Origin: Rhytidiadelphus loreus
Lineage: Eukaryota; Streptophyta; Bryopsida; Hypnales; Hylocomiaceae
Length of the DNA stretch: 64,000 nt
Direction: 5' to 3'
Assembly (NCBI GenBank): GCA_947034895.1
Contig: OX344763.1
Location: 16,523,001-16,587,000 of the forward strand
Numbering within the stretch: position 1 is the stretch's first letter; every line of letters starts with the position of its first letter. The notes beneath the pieces are model-generated. The model saw nothing but the letters and a program-made list of their open reading frames with translations. It was not told the DNA's origin and did no database searches. The position numbers were made by a program, and so were the translations under genes. Of this stretch, positions 23,199 through 36,860 are shown one piece after another.

Positions 23199-26100
23199 TC
23201 AAGTAGTTAAACTGTCAGGAATGTTCGTTTGGTTGGTTCCCAAAATGTTTCCACCCACGTCTGGAAAGGTTTCGTGATCCGGCAAAGCGCCCACAGTCCC
23301 GTTCTGGTTCACGTTGATGGGATACGGCATGAGGTGGGCCTTCATGTTCGTCACTTCGTCGGCAACGTACTGCTCCCAGTTCGCCTGCGCCAGGCGGTTC
23401 ACCTCCTTCACACACTCTAGACTTGAAGCATCCGTGAAGAGGGGATCCACAAGGCCCAAATGCTCCGCCCACAGCGACATTCGGTAACCATAGATCTGCA
23501 ATCGCCAGAACAAGTCAATAAGAAACTATACTTTCAAAAAAATTATTCTTGAAAATTATTTATTTATTATTCCGTTCAGCTCGGAAGGTTTCCAATGAAC
23601 CTCTACCAAATGGAACTAACCACAAAAGGACCACCCATAATTTGAAGTTCTAGTTACCAAGTCTTACACTATTCCCCGTATCTTCAACAGGTTATATGAA
23701 TCTGGCAGTGCAAACAGTTGAATTCCTTACACTACATTAATACTGATATTCGTTGTTCGTAAACACTTACACTAAATATAGACAATCTAGTAACACTGAA
23801 AGTCGACTGAGTACTAGAAATTTGTAAACACTGGATAGGATGTATATGAATAATGTGACCTCGGATAGATCGTTTAGTAAGATGACAGTATCCTCGAATA
23901 CGGATGACTATCAGAAAATATCATTTTTAGTATACCTTCACAATCCATACTAAATATAGCGAGGTATCGAAACGTGGAGGACAAGAAGAAGCAAGACGTT
24001 TACCACACATTCTACGAAAATCACTTATCTTGGAACGTGCAAATGAAGATCTTGGACACGGAGACTTGATCAACCTAGCTTCTCCACTACTACAAATTTT
24101 ACTGGATAATGGAGTTCCAAGACCTGGTGTGGAAAGAGTGGAAAAAATTAAACTAACCTGACCAAGAGGATGGCCTCCCTTGTGACCCCAGGTGTAGTTG
24201 GGTTGGTAACTTCCCATTGCAATCTCCGTGTCACGAGATCCGTCCATGGAGCGCTGGTTGATGTTGGCTGACCCACAGATGAGGTACTCATCGTCCACCA
24301 CTATCCCCTTAGCATGCACATAGATCATGAACCGTCTGGTTTTCTGCACTAGACCCTGCAGTGCAGGACATACTCATGGTTCAGAAGGGTGAACTATGAT
24401 AAAAATGAACCAGAGGCTCTGGCCCTTTCGTAGTGCACCTAAAAAGCTCCAAGAGGCTCATTTCACAGTGTAGCTACACTGTAGCTGTAGCTCATTTCAT
24501 GTTAGTTATTAGAGATTGTTTTCAAGTAGCATCAAAGTTTACAACATAAAAACCTACTCAAACTTTCTCACTTCATTGTAGAAGTAGCTTGTCTCCTTCA
24601 CTTTGGCTTAAATCCATTCAATAAAACAGAAAGCATACGAATCAAATTTACCACATCCTAAATCTCAATGTATTCTTGGACAGTGTTGCAAGGTCTTGTC
24701 CTATATTCCTCCATTACTGTCAAATTTCTTTAATTCAAGTCTCAATGACATAAATATGGTCAAGAGCCAATGGACAAACCACAAGTTCGTTTCTTGAAGA
24801 GTCAGGAGGATATTCTGGACCTAAATTCTTGGGGTGGGAAGGAACCCTCCTTACATCGTTAAAAAATGTAATGTAAAACAAGACTCTTTAGAATGACCTG
24901 AATGCAGTTAAATACAAAATGTATGTGAGAAGTGTATGTTGTGAACATGAAATATTCAGACACCCTCTTTTCATGATCAGCAAAAAATTTGAGATTGTCG
25001 GCAATTGAGTTCACTTACGTGCTTTGAGTCTTTATCTGGTGGACTGGGAGGAGGATTGTCAATCTCCGCTTGACTCTTCGTCTCCCGGTTGCCGAGACAG
25101 TAGAAGTTCAGATAGTCTCGAGGGTGAGAATCCTCAAGCTTTCCGACGTCTCTCAATGCATCAGCAATAACGCCGTACATCATCTTCATCGTTTGTGTCT
25201 GGATCACGCAAGCTTTCATTATCAAATCCACAAAATAAAAGCTTACCAAAAAAATAAATTAAATGAAGATCACCAAGGAAGGCGAACTACTACATGTTGG
25301 AAATTATGAAAAATACTTGTCCTAAAGAATATTTACAAACGGGGAGTATTAAAAAGTTACACGGTACAAATGCTAGGAACCAACACGATCGAAGAAAAAA
25401 TGGAAGGATGAAAATATCAAGCTTCGGTCTTCAAGGGACATGATTGAATCTATTCATCATTCAAAATATGCTAGAATGGCTAGAAATAGATTCTTCAAAC
25501 AGATAAATGGTCAGAACAGATTCTTTTTCGTTACATTCAACCCTCCATTGGGGCTCTGACCACTCACCAGTATACGACACCTCCTATTAAAACTTGGATA
25601 AAGTGAAGTCACCTGAAAATAGAGCATCTCTTGCATGGCTGCACTGTCAGGAACACCTTCGGGCCACATCGGAATGACAATGTACACGGCAAAACGCTGA
25701 CCTGACCTGATCTTGGAAGCCACTTTCAGTGCTAGCTCCATTGGTATCAGCTGGTTCGCACCTGATATTGCACAGAACCAAATGAGGTCCAAATGTGACG
25801 CTTTACCAGAGCTAAGATTTAAATATTTTATTTTAAAAGAAGCATCTGGTAGGGGGAAAGATTCAAAATAAGGCACTTTATCCCAAAATAAATGAGTTCA
25901 AGGGTGGTATTGTCAAGGGGAAACCTAAGCAGCTCAGTGATAAAATGCGGTTGTGAATTCACAGCCATAAAACTACAATGCACTAGAGTATAACTGCATA
26001 AGAACCTCAAACAGTTACAAAAACTTGATCTAAAAGTATTTGTCTCTTGTATCCGAAGATCACTATACATCTCCCAGAATCCACACTCTAACTTGGGTTA

Positions 26101-29100
26101 AATGCTTAAAGTGATGCAAATAGTGACCTCTACGTGACCTCGAGGATACCATAACGACCATCTAAATTTTATTTACGTGGTCAAGAACTTACCGGCATCC
26201 TTGTAATCAGGCCAGTTGTAAGAGGAACCAATAAAGTATTGATTTTCGATGTAGATGAAATGCTGAGCTGATCGGATGGCTTTCACGTAGGCCATTTGAA
26301 TGCTGATATCTATCGCAATGCTCTTTCCCCAGATAAGATGCTGTGCATTGGAATCAAGCAAGGTCCTCGTCAAGCTAAGCGAGAAATAACAGACGTGCGG
26401 ACTTTTAAAATGTTGACAAGCGCTAAATAGCAGGCGTTTGTTTGACCAGGAATCGCACGACGAGACTCTCAGAATCTAAGATAGACGAACCTGTTGCTCA
26501 GCTTCTTGGACAGTTTTTGGAAACCCTTTGACTGACCCAGAATCAATCGAACGAAATACCTGAAATAATAATGCGATGTAATCAGATCTTTAACGAGAAA
26601 CAGTATTTAAAATCAAGTACAACATCTATATTTCTGATCCCATTAGCAGAGATTTTACAATCAAATGAACCCCCTCTGGAGCTTGGCTACCTAAGATCAT
26701 ATCATCCTAAATCGCAACGCATACATTCAACATTGGTCCACTAGAAGACAAAAGAGTCTGCATAACAAAAGACAAGAAAATCTGTAATTCGTGCCATTAA
26801 ATATTGACGACACTAGAGTGTTATACTTCAATTCATAAAGTTTCAATCCTATTCCAAAAAGAAGCGAAAAAAAAGCAAGATTCAATCAGGTCATCATTGT
26901 GTTGAACAATTTTAGATTGACCCCTATTTCCTCACAAAAAAAAGGTTAACACTTCCACTTTGACCTAGTGAAAGGATAACTCCAACATGGCTCAATTTTC
27001 AACTCAATTTTAGAACTTCGGGTCCATTGTTGAAGAAAAGAGTAACTCCCACGAAGGTGACTCACCTGGACATGCCAGGAGTCAGGGTCATCATCTTTGG
27101 TAACGTAAAGCTTGGGATCGCCTTCGGGAGGAGATGAGGAATTGGGACCCAAAATCCACGAAATGCGCTCAATCTGGATGAGATCATCAGCCGAGTGCCT
27201 GTGAGTAGCCTTTTTCCATTGTTGCTGAATATTAGAAAGCAGTTTCCTCCATCTCTGCTCAAAGTTGGTAAGAACATCATATGCTGCAGGGCCCTCAATC
27301 TTACAATGCCAGTCATGCCAAGGTTGCCGTGGACCTCCCGCCTCATCTAGCACCTGCAGCAGAAGCATTACCACAGAGCGTGGGTAAAATGTGGCTATTG
27401 AAATAACACGAGGACAGATATAGTACCTCACTTAATTGTACTATGAATCAAACAAAAGTATTCCAAAAATGATGGTGAGCCACCCATGCTCCATTCACTG
27501 GTGAATATAAATGTCCAGGTGAAGGAAGTAGATTTTAGAATCATTAAAGAATATTTGAACCTCTTTCTGTTGACTTTATTTCATGAATCAACTGTTGAAG
27601 AGAGATTATGAGATCCACATTAATTTTCAAACATTTTTCATTTCGTGAAGTGGCAATGTACCTCTTTGAGTTCACCAATCACCGAGATCTTTCAATAGCT
27701 GCCTGGAATGAATGAAAATTCCATTCACAGTCAAATTAGTTGAGGCCTGACACCCACTATTGTTCTTTGATTCTTTCATTTTAATATTGAGCAGACAAGA
27801 ATAAAATTGCATTGGTTATGAAGAATTTCATAATAAAATTGTATGTGGTAAGAAGGCGTAAACTAACGCTGAAGGTAGGGTTGTGGTAGTCATTTTTGTG
27901 AATCGTTGGCATTGTGTTGAAGAGAGAGTGAGTAGGAGTGTCCCAACGCCCTTCACAAAGATCCAAACCGCCGATAAACGATATCAATTGGCGTTTGTTC
28001 GTTGGACCTTGAGTATCGAGAATAGTAATTTTTTGATGATGTGTGTACAGGGTTCCCACAACCTGCAACAAAAAACATGATGGTAAGTCACAAATCCTGG
28101 TCACCTCACACTAATATTGAAATCAAATTAGAATCAAAATCAAGTAGTGTTTCCTACTTTTCATTATAAATGTTAGCACTCAGCGTGCATTAATAACACA
28201 GAAAATTGGTATTCAGCCTACAACTTGTCATCTGAGAACCTGTTGCCTGAACCAGCTGAGTCTGTGATCAGCATAGCGTGGAGCTAGCACACAGGTAACG
28301 GCAGTGTTGCGAAAATAAGCTTTAGTTTCCTCATCATGAACTCCCATCACTCCTTCCTACATATCACAACAGCAAGTGACAAAGAAATCATCAAAACTCT
28401 GTGCTGCAGGGCAAGGCGTACAACGCGTCACGATAGTCAAAGAAATCCACTATAACATTGGAAAAAAAACATTATAAGAGATGATATGCAAAATTAAAAT
28501 GTACGAACTGCTTGAATTTAATCAACTCAACCAAGAATAGGTTTTAAGTAGAATTGTTCTATGTCAAGAATTTCTCCACATCGTCATACAGAAATCTTCT
28601 TCATGATTCACGAGGGGTCACAAAGATCATATGGAAGTCTCATTATGGTCACAGTAATCATAAAATCTAACTGTACTAAAACCTTTGCTCAAGCCTTTGA
28701 AAGACGATTAGAACTTCACCACAGCTCAGAGATTTGTAGCAACAACTCTACCCTCGAGCATCATGCATTGAATGCATAATCTGACTCGCAAACAAATGTA
28801 ACTAACACTAGCGAAAGTCGGTTTCTAGAAATCGATGAAAAAGTTCAAAAACGAAATTCCTTCTTCCCACCATTTAGACATGAAGTAGGCATCGCATTAT
28901 TTAATACAGTGGCAGGGGACCTTCTGCGAATAGGATCAATCAAAACATATTTAGGGCCAAGTCGTACCACATCAGAGAAAATCAAGCCAAACTAAAGCTT
29001 TGACATACTCTCACATGGCTCATTGACTTCATGTATCAGGTATTCCTTTCTATGCCAATGCGAAGGGCGGTTCTCTACAAAGTTGTGGAGTCCAAAAGCA

Positions 29101-31310
29101 AACAAACCGTCTTGATGATGCTGTTGTGCGACGTTTTGTCGTCCCAGACCAGCATGAGCACCCTCACACCCTCAGCAGACTTCCTCTTCAAAAGTTCCCC
29201 AAGGATCAAATCGCCCCCTTCCGGTATCTCCCGGGAAGTATCACGCAACAACTTCACCTGGAAGACATACCCAGAATGTCTCATCCATCAACATCTAAAC
29301 AAAAAAGTAGACACTCATTTCAAAATATAGAACACAACAGCATCAAACTTATTTTAAAATCTAGTAGTTAGGACTTCCAAAATTCACAATTTACTCATAA
29401 GGTATCCAAATAATGCATATCCAAGAGCATAGAAATCGCCCATTGAGAACGATTGAAATTAAAACAGTATAATATTAGTAATCGTGCTGAGCTGATTAAA
29501 CGAAGGGTTACCTTAGTGTTAATAGACCACCCTGCAATATAGATCAAATGGTGAGCATCCAAAATAGCCTGACAGATCTCCTCCCAAGCTTGCCGATGCT
29601 GAAACTTCACGCCATTTTCCAGGGTAATCTCAGGCAAGGAGCCATCCATAACATGCGCATCTTGATACATCGTCACCCGACATCCTTTCTTATTAGAAAA
29701 ATACGTATTCGGCACGCCATGATCTCCACAACCACCAACATAAATCTTGTTCCTGTCCACAGGAGTAAACTTGAGCTTAATAAAAATAGCAGCACCTTCA
29801 CGCACAACTTTTCCACTGGACATGACATCATGCCACCCTTCCACAGTCTCGCCACCTAAAATCTTTTCCACGGGAACAGTCACATCTCCAATTAATTGTG
29901 CTCCCATCATGTCGTTATCCTTGACAGTAATCTGCACATCATCGACGTAGTGTGCAACTGGAATAGAAAAGTGCTCGTCCCAGGTTGGGCTGGTTTCGTT
30001 GGAGATCACCCTGGTTCTGGCAACGCGGGCTCCAGCGAGGTTCACTGAAGCGTAAGGGTCGCTTGTGATGACTTTCGGGCGATGGTGGTGACCTTCCTTG
30101 GTTTCTTTTTTTGGCATTAAGGCCGTCTTGCAAACTGTTACGCATGAGAAGAGCTGCCGCAACTTCTCGGAGACCAAGTCCATGTTGGGTAGGTTCCGGG
30201 CTTTCCAGATGTGGACTTCTAATGTTCCGTGTAAGAGCTTCTTTTGATTGACGAGCTCCTGCATTGTATCTGAATCCACTGGCACGTCGATCTGATCGCC
30301 TTTGGTTGCGGGCTTGTCCCCTTTTCTTCCTGATCCTCCATGTCCTGGAAGACAGGAGCAAGCACAACGATGCAAAACTTACTCATAATATTATAGAATT
30401 GATGTAGTGTTTTGAATCAAAGAATGTAAACCTTGATCCCTGGAATGTTCTTCACTAAGGACAATCAATTTCATTGTCTTGAATGCAAATGAGCTCCCCA
30501 AAATCTAGAATCGTAGAAAGGAATCAAAGTATCCTTCAGAGTAACAAAAAGCTAAGCTGTTCAAGAATGTTGAGCATGAAACGTGCACTCTTGACCTGAT
30601 TCTTGCTTTCCGAAACGTAACCCCAGATGAGTACTCAAAAATAAAAAAAGCTACACCAGGAACTAGTGCCATAACTTTAAACAAACAACTACCACGTAGA
30701 TGTATCTTATTTCAAGTTATTTCATATTACGGACTAGGGCTCAGTATTTGAAGAGTAACAAACATCCTATGTCGGAACCTACTCAATCTTTCACTACACT
30801 GTAGATGTAGCTTGTGTTGAGGTGAAATTTCGGCCTCCTCCTCTTCGGTTCACAGCCAACAAACAAGAACACAAGCTTGACTAAAACCTTACAAATTTCA
30901 AGCTAAAAAGTAACCATAGCACTACTGCAAACCCTCTTGCGAAACAATGTTCATTTCTTGATGTTCTTGTTTTCAACGCGCTTCATCGGGATTGCAGTAA
31001 TGTGCACTAAATCTCTAAACTAGAAACCTTAACATCAACAAGCCTTCACGACTTGCAAAAAACAAAAAATCCTCTCCAAATTATTTCTTAAACTTTATGA
31101 CGAAGAATGTAGTAAACATTGCAAGGCTTCGTTACCTCCAACTTTATTCTTGGTCAATTCTCCAAGCGCACCAATTCCACGCATCCCCGCCACCGGCGTC
31201 TTCTCCTGATGCGTATGCTCATGCTCATGGCCATGGCCATGGTGATGGCCGTGCGCCACTTTCTCTTCTAGACCTCCTCCCCCTTCCTCCGAAGGCGCCT
31301 CCACAGGCAT
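23199..31310 (-). CDS. PLD: Phospholipase D, C2-domain type (beta/gamma/delta-like)
   Basis: Hydrolyses membrane phospholipids to phosphatidic acid, usually with Ca2+ and membrane binding by the C2 domain. Exons: 31136-31310, 29512-30344, 29108-29257, 28240-28356, 27868-28062, 27066-27353, 26491-26559, 26193-26340, 25613-25761, 25019-25198, 24158-24355, 23199-23495. Phases agree and give 932 residues. The start is the first ATG after an in-frame TAG. Residues about 20-36 are His-rich ([15 protein letters not shown]). The C2 domain follows ([37 protein letters not shown]). HKD motif 1 is HHQKITILD (exon 5), then [15 protein letters not shown] [11 protein letters not shown] and [18 protein letters not shown] motif 2 is [12 protein letters not shown] with [15 protein letters not shown] (exon 11). 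Both catalytic motifs are intact. The subclass is inferred from the LHGTLEV/LPNMD start of C2. Confidence 0.95.
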
Positions 31311-32340
31311 CCTTACGTTTCCTAAACCACTCTTTCTACTCCAGACTTTTATCTCTAGTCTCTTCCTAGCAAAATCCCTCCCAAAACAATCTACCGCCAA
31401 CAATCCCTTCAGCTGCAGCAGCTAGAGCACACCATACATGAGTACCGCAAGGACCAGCAGCAATGCAACGAAAACTGGGAAAGAGCGGGGTTATTCCAAC
31501 ACCTATACAAGAAAATAAAAAAAAGACTCAGATCTATCAATTCCCACGCTTTTCCAAAAGTAGATTCATATTCCACCAGTAGCAAAAAGAAAATCAAACT
31601 ATTATTTTAAAAGAGGGACGTATCCCAACCAAAACATGTTACACGCCACCGGTACTTATAACTTTCAGACAGACAGAGAGAAAGAGAGAAAGAGAGAGAG
31701 AGAGATTCAGAAGCTGATGAAACCTCTACAATAGGGAGCTAAGCTAAGCTATCTCTTCAATCCATCCTCTCCCCAGATCGAGTACAAAAATCTCTCGACG
31801 ACGATTCCAGTTTCAGACTGGATTTCGAGGCTCGATTCGTGTCCGAAAGGAGCGAAAGATCGATGATCCTGTGAGATTGAAGAGAATCAAAGATTGATTT
31901 CATGTGGGGACGGTGATGGAGGAGCCTGGCTGTTCTGGTGTACTGTGCTGACAGAAGCTTTCTAGGCTGGGGGACGGAGCTTCATTCGAGACAGCAGCAG
32001 GCAGTCCCCAGGCAGTCCCCAGGCACTCCCCACTCCCCAGTGAGTTACGAATTTCCTACCGGGTGGTTGGTGCCTTGGGAAGCGGGAAGTGCATGGTAGG
32101 TACGTACCCAGGTAGGTCCGTCCTTTGAGGGGCTTGGTGGGAGTTACTTCGGTGTACTGGGACGTACAAGTTTAGTCTACGGCTGTGTGCTGTTAATACA
32201 GCATGACACGGCAGAGGCAGTACCTTTTGCCATCACAGATGGTGACTTGGTAAGTGACTAATTTAAGTGGGTATCAAACTGGGTCTCTGACAAGGTCAGC
32301 TGGCTGGTTATATAAGGGAAATATAATGCAATGTAAAGGG
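31311..32340 (-). promoter_or_regulatory. Leader and upstream region of the phospholipase D gene
   Basis: Between the ATG and about 31420 (minus strand) there is no other ATG. Further upstream is a CT-rich tract (plus strand GAGA run at 31668-31705), common in plant 5' leaders and core promoters. An 11-bp repeat, GGCAGTCCCCA, occurs in tandem with variants at about 31998-32040. A transcription start could not be fixed. Confidence 0.4.
31668..31705. repeat. GA-rich microsatellite in the phospholipase D leader
   Basis: Plus-strand AGACAGACAGAGAGAAAGAG followed by more GA units; pyrimidine-rich in the sense of the gene. Confidence 0.7.
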
Positions 32341-32439
32341 GTCAGGACTCCCAATTTGGAGCAAATAATAACTGTAGCAGCTCAAGACACTTTGTTTGTG
32401 TGAGCTGGCAAAAGTGCAAAACTTGAGTTTTTGTTTGTT

Positions 32440-32600
32440 TGTTTTTGACGCAAGCGTGTTAAGGAAAGACACTGCAAGGGTTTTCCCGTCAAGAGGAGAG
32501 GGTGATTTCACGCTAGGTAAAGAATGGCATCGAACCCGCAACCACGCCATTTGGTTTGGGTACTTCACCACCATCATCTGGTAGTTTAGGGTCATCTCGG
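32440..32600 (-). repeat. Possible tRNA-derived (SINE-like) fragment
   Basis: On the minus strand, GGGTTCGATGCC fits the tRNA-type B box (GGTTCGANNCC), preceded by TGGTGAAGTACCC, a weak A-box-like sequence. There is no full tRNA fold and no poly-A tail that I could confirm. Confidence 0.2.
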
Positions 32601-32655
32601 ACCAACAAAACTTGAATTCAACCCCTAAGAGCACCACCACCGTAGCCCGGGCTCT

Positions 32656-33070
32656 AAGGTAGTATGCTCTAAGAGCGACCATTGAAAGGTTGGTCCACCT
32701 TTTTCCATAGGCTTTCGTGGATATAATATTTTTGGATCATTTTTTCAGAGAGAAAGAAAAATGGATGTGGAACCTAATACAAGTAGTTTTGTATTTTTCC
32801 AAGCATTTTTGAATTACTTATAAATTTCCAAAGATTCAAGGCATGGACACCTATTTGTGACCATAGGTCTTCCAAAATTTGTCTACTTGCAACTCATAAA
32901 GAGATGTGCAGAAATCAAAGGCAATGATTAGCTCTTGCAATAGAAAAATAATTTTTTCTGGATGCATTCAATTGTCAAAGTGGTCCATTTAAGGATCACC
33001 CCATCTCCATTCTTCACGCTAAAATAGGGGCAGTTTGAAGAAGGTGGGTGCTTTTAGAGCATACTACCTT
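32656..33070. mobile_element. Small inverted-repeat element
   Basis: The left end AAGGTAGTATGCTCTAAGAG is mirrored at the right end (minus strand AAGGTAGTATGCTCTAAAAG, ending 33070), 19 of 20 bases the same, about 415 bp in all. The interior is AT-rich and non-coding. Confidence 0.55.
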
Positions 33071-33129
33071 ATGGCACAGAAAACTACTTCAAAAGGACAC
33101 ACGGGAAAAGAAATATTGAAGAACTCAAG

Positions 33130-33437
33130 GGTGACTTAGAGTCGGACTCCATTGGGGCGCCGAACGTTCGAGTGTTGGAGGGGTCTAGCTATCGAAGTTG
33201 GAGGGCAACCAAGGTCTAGGCGCTTGCCATTGCACCTGGAGGGCCAACCTTGGAGTTCTTTCCTTTCTAAAAATAGTGCATCTTGGGAAAGGGAGGGCCC
33301 TCCAGCTCTGCATTTTTCAATTCCGTAGACTGGAGCCTAGAACTCCAACCAAATCTCTAGGCGGGCTTCTTCTTAACAACATAGTCCCTCCCCTCCAGTC
33401 CAGAATCGGACATCTAGCTTCCCAATGGAGACCTACT
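33130..33437. mobile_element. Possible foldback element with CTCCATTGGG ends
   Basis: GTCGGACTCCATTGGGGCG near 33133 is mirrored by the minus-strand GTAGGTCTCCATTGGGAAG near 33437. The interior is GC-richer than the surroundings. A plus-strand frame (33198-33482) has no recognisable product. Confidence 0.35.
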
Positions 33438-33438
33438 C

Positions 33439-33822
33439 TTAGAGCATCCCCATCAAAGACTCTTGTATCTCTATCTAGATGAGTTTCATCCAGATAGGGA
33501 AGGAAACCCCACCACCTATCCCTAAAAATTTAGGAGGGATTGGGTCCAAATTCCCCATACAAGATGATGGATATGCCATATGAAGTATTCCCTAAACTTC
33601 TTTTTGCCTTTCCAATATCATTGATTCATAGGAGTACTATTCATTTGGCCTTGTTACTATTTCTACAGTTTCATTTTGACTTCTCCCTACCTCTATTTAG
33701 CAATAAGTTGAAAATTTAGGGAAAAATTAGTGGGCAATTGTCTTTCCTATTCCCATCCTTGCTCCCCTTCATCCCAATGGAGATAGGGATCACTAGGGAA
33801 GTCACTGGTAGGAATGCTCTTA
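33439..33822. mobile_element. Small inverted-repeat element with TAAGAGCATCCC ends
   Basis: TTAGAGCATCCCCATC at the left and minus-strand TAAGAGCATTCCTACC at the right bound about 384 bp. The terminal motif is shared with the element in the allantoinase intron (2561-2702). It directly adjoins the previous foldback. Confidence 0.45.
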
Positions 33823-34214
33823 TCCCCACTGTGGAATGGTAGCCAGACTCAAGAACCGATAACATTCATTTTGTAAAAGAGAGATTCCCTCAGATTCACA
33901 CCAAATGAAATCACCCTTTGTTGTTCAATGCTTATTGTAGTATTGTTGTTCTTGACCAGGCAAAGATCACTTTTGCTTCATGGGTGCACAATACGTTAGA
34001 CTGGGGCTAGTTCTGCCTCTTTTAAGCTCATTGTCATTGTGACAAAGTATTACAGTGAGCTTAAAAAAATGATTTAGTTTAATTTTTTTTTCATCTACAC
34101 CCACCACCCCCATTCACCCTAAGTTCAAAAAACAATTTAAACAAAGAAAATTCACACCTTCCTTGATCCACCTACTTCACCCCTTTGTAATTTTCAGATG
34201 GGGGTGGGGGTGGC

Positions 34215-34350
34215 ATTTGATATAGGATATATCCCGTATCCTTGTATCCAAATACATATTGTATAATACCCATATCCATACACAAAATCCATATTCATAT
34301 CCGTATGATATTTGTATCATATATGTATTTATATTGTATCTCAAATCAAC
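34215..34350. repeat. Degenerate ATATCCGTATCC-type repeat
   Basis: Variants of GATATCCGTATCCTTGTATC, ATACCCATATCC and CATATCCGTATGA follow one another over about 135 bp. The complement of the same motif (TACGGATAC, ATATGGATAC) makes up a second tract at 53175-53310. Confidence 0.5.
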
Positions 34351-34705
34351 GGCATTAGAAGGGGGGCAAATTTTTTTTAAGGAAAATCAACAACTCTAGA
34401 TTTTTTGGAGAAGAGGGGGGGATGGGAGGACTAGTATGGTTTTGCCTCTTCTCGCCACATTGTGTATGATTGTGAAGGTGAGGCAATATTTAGAAAGACC
34501 TGCCCAACTAAGTTTCATTGGTGTGTATAGGGTGGGGGATACTTTATACTCTAGGCCCATTGTTTTGCCATGGCAGGGCAAGATTCTAGAACACATTGCA
34601 GATGCTCTAATGATTCAAGGGGGGGGGTACTTTTCAAAATGGGCCAAAACTACCAAGAAACTTTAGCAATTTGTTTGCTCATTTTTCCACAAAGATGGAT
34701 AGAAT

Positions 34706-35363
34706 GTAACCATAGGATCTTGAAGCTGTATTGAGAGTGAGCACCTTGAAAAAAATTCAAATTATTTGATTGCATAGTTTAGTAGATATTTAAGTTCAAA
34801 GCTTTATTTGGGTCAATGGAAAAATAGGGCAAGGCACTTTGAAGGAACGTATTTTAGTGAGAATATTTTGAAATGACAACATTTTTAAACTCAACAAAAG
34901 ACAAGAGGGTTGAAAATGCTCATCTAAACTTTCACAACATTCTAAGCATTTTTTCAATTGATGGTAGAGTTTGCAATGCATGGTAGTCATGAGGGAAGTC
35001 ATTGAAAGTAGTGCTTGTATGAAAAACAAGAATGGGCACACTTGTCTTTTCCTTGAGTTCCTTGAATCTACCCTTTTTGAAGTGGGCAATGATCACATTG
35101 GTTGATTGACTTTTCAATGGCCATGCCCAGACTGAATCCAAAAGAATGAGTTGTGAACTACACTACACTGCTCAACTTTCTTAAAATTCCACGAGGTGAA
35201 GTTTAACTCATAATTTGATTAAATTACCACCACTTGATTCATTATGCATTCTGTTTTTTAGAAAAAAAATCATTGAAAAAAAACACATTCAAAATTCAAT
35301 AACAAGAAGTTCAAAAAAGAATGACAGAGACCAAAAATGGCCGCCTTGGTCATTAGGGGTTAA
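34706..35363. mobile_element. Truncated copy of the TTAA foldback family
   Basis: The right end GGTCATTAGGGGTTAA (ends 35363) matches the family terminus, and GTAACCATAGGATCTTG at 34706 is identical to sequence inside the arm of the 13042-14710 element. No matching left end was found. Confidence 0.4.
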
Positions 35364-36860
35364 TCCTTATCCCTTAAAAGATGGGCCATGACCATTGATT
35401 TCAAGCCTCATTGTTCATTACTTTGTTTGTTGCCATTTCACAACTAGATATGAATGAAAAATTTATATTTATTTCTTAGAGATGAAGTCATATGTCTACA
35501 ATAGAAGTCATAAAATTTTAAATTATTGTCAATTTCTGGAGAAAAAATGAAGAGAATTCATATCAAACACAAAATGTACTTAAAAAACCTAAAATTTTCA
35601 CCATAGATATATATTATAGTGTAAAACTTCATAATATAAACCAAAGTTACCATGTCACTCTAAAATTATATAATCAACAAACTATGGTTGTAGGCCCAAA
35701 GTTCATATTGCTATAAAATATTGAAATTTATGAATGTTTCAAATTTTTCAATTTGAAAAAAAACTTTATTTGATAATCTTCATTTCATTAGTTGGACTCA
35801 AATTTCAAGCAATATCATTTTTATGGATTAAATTCACATCAAGAGTTTATAGCAAGAAATGGCCAAATACACTAGCCATTTATTGCAAACATTTTCTATC
35901 CTTGGGATGACTCCACCTAAGACTGTAGAATGGAAAAAAAGTTTTTTTCATACAATTTTTTTTGGAAGTTACTTGAGTGCATTTTCAATTAATAGTATTG
36001 CAAATTCAGTCATTATGGTATTATTGACTTTTCTAAAGAAGAAGATGCTTAATCTATGGATCATCTTTGTAATGAATCTAGATTGTAACCTCAACTATGT
36101 TTTTAGATTCTTAATCACAAGACTTGATGAAAAATAGTTGAATTAGGCACTTACCTTGGAATGAACCTCATTCAAGTGGTGTTTGAAGATGGCTTTGCCC
36201 CCCCTGTTGTTCTCCTTCTTGTCCCTCCTTTGTAAATTGCTCACCACTTAAATTTTAGATTTTAAATAAAATTTGTGGAATTTAAAGTCTCAATCTACTT
36301 CCTATTTCTTCTTCTAAGTTTGTTCCACTATCTTTCTCCTTTCTCCTTCATCTTCTCTTCTATTGTCTATTTCTTTACTTCAATTATTGAAGTCCACTAG
36401 TTGACTTTGCAAAAAAAATTATTATCAAACTTTAAGATGAAATCCAAGCAATGTTAACTTCTTGTCCCCCTATTGTCCCCTTGTCTAAGTTAATTATTGC
36501 AAAACTCCTATGTTACATCTAAATTTTCAATGCTAATACATGATTGCTTACCTAGATTTTTATCTCTAATTCTATCCTTCTTTTCCTCACAAAATAATGT
36601 GCTCCACTTATCTATCTCCTACTTCCCCTTCACTTTTCAATTCAAATTATATTCTAGATTTTATGTCTAACTTCTTGATGTAATGTTTTCTTTTTACAAG
36701 TACATTTAGATACTAATATACAATCTAGTCCTTTGTTCTATACTTCTTTTCTCCAACTTGGATGTCTACCTCTAAGTTTTTGTTTGTTTTTGAACTTGAA
36801 TGTTGTTCCCCCCCCCCTAAAAACATCCCAGTCTAAATGCACAACACCTAGTCTACAGTC

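Larger units (their letters stand above)
33823..36860. other. AT-rich spacer
   Basis: No gene supported; plus-strand frames at 34436-34666 and 35859-36137 have no recognisable product. It contains a TATCCGTAT-rich stretch (34215-34350) and a decayed copy of the TTAA foldback family (34706-35363). The rest is plain AT-rich sequence. Confidence 0.3.

Noticed and set aside
26332..26385. Phospholipase D exon 8 extended upstream to the acceptor at about 26379
   Set aside because: That acceptor (GCTTAG) is in the wrong phase for the preceding exon; the acceptor at 26341 restores the frame and the expected protein alignment.
29548..29859. 103-codon plus-strand frame
   Set aside because: Antisense of phospholipase D exon 2, which is supported by domain motifs and splice phases.
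32440..32600. An intact tRNA gene
   Set aside because: Only a B-box-like word is present; there is no complete acceptor stem or anticodon arm.
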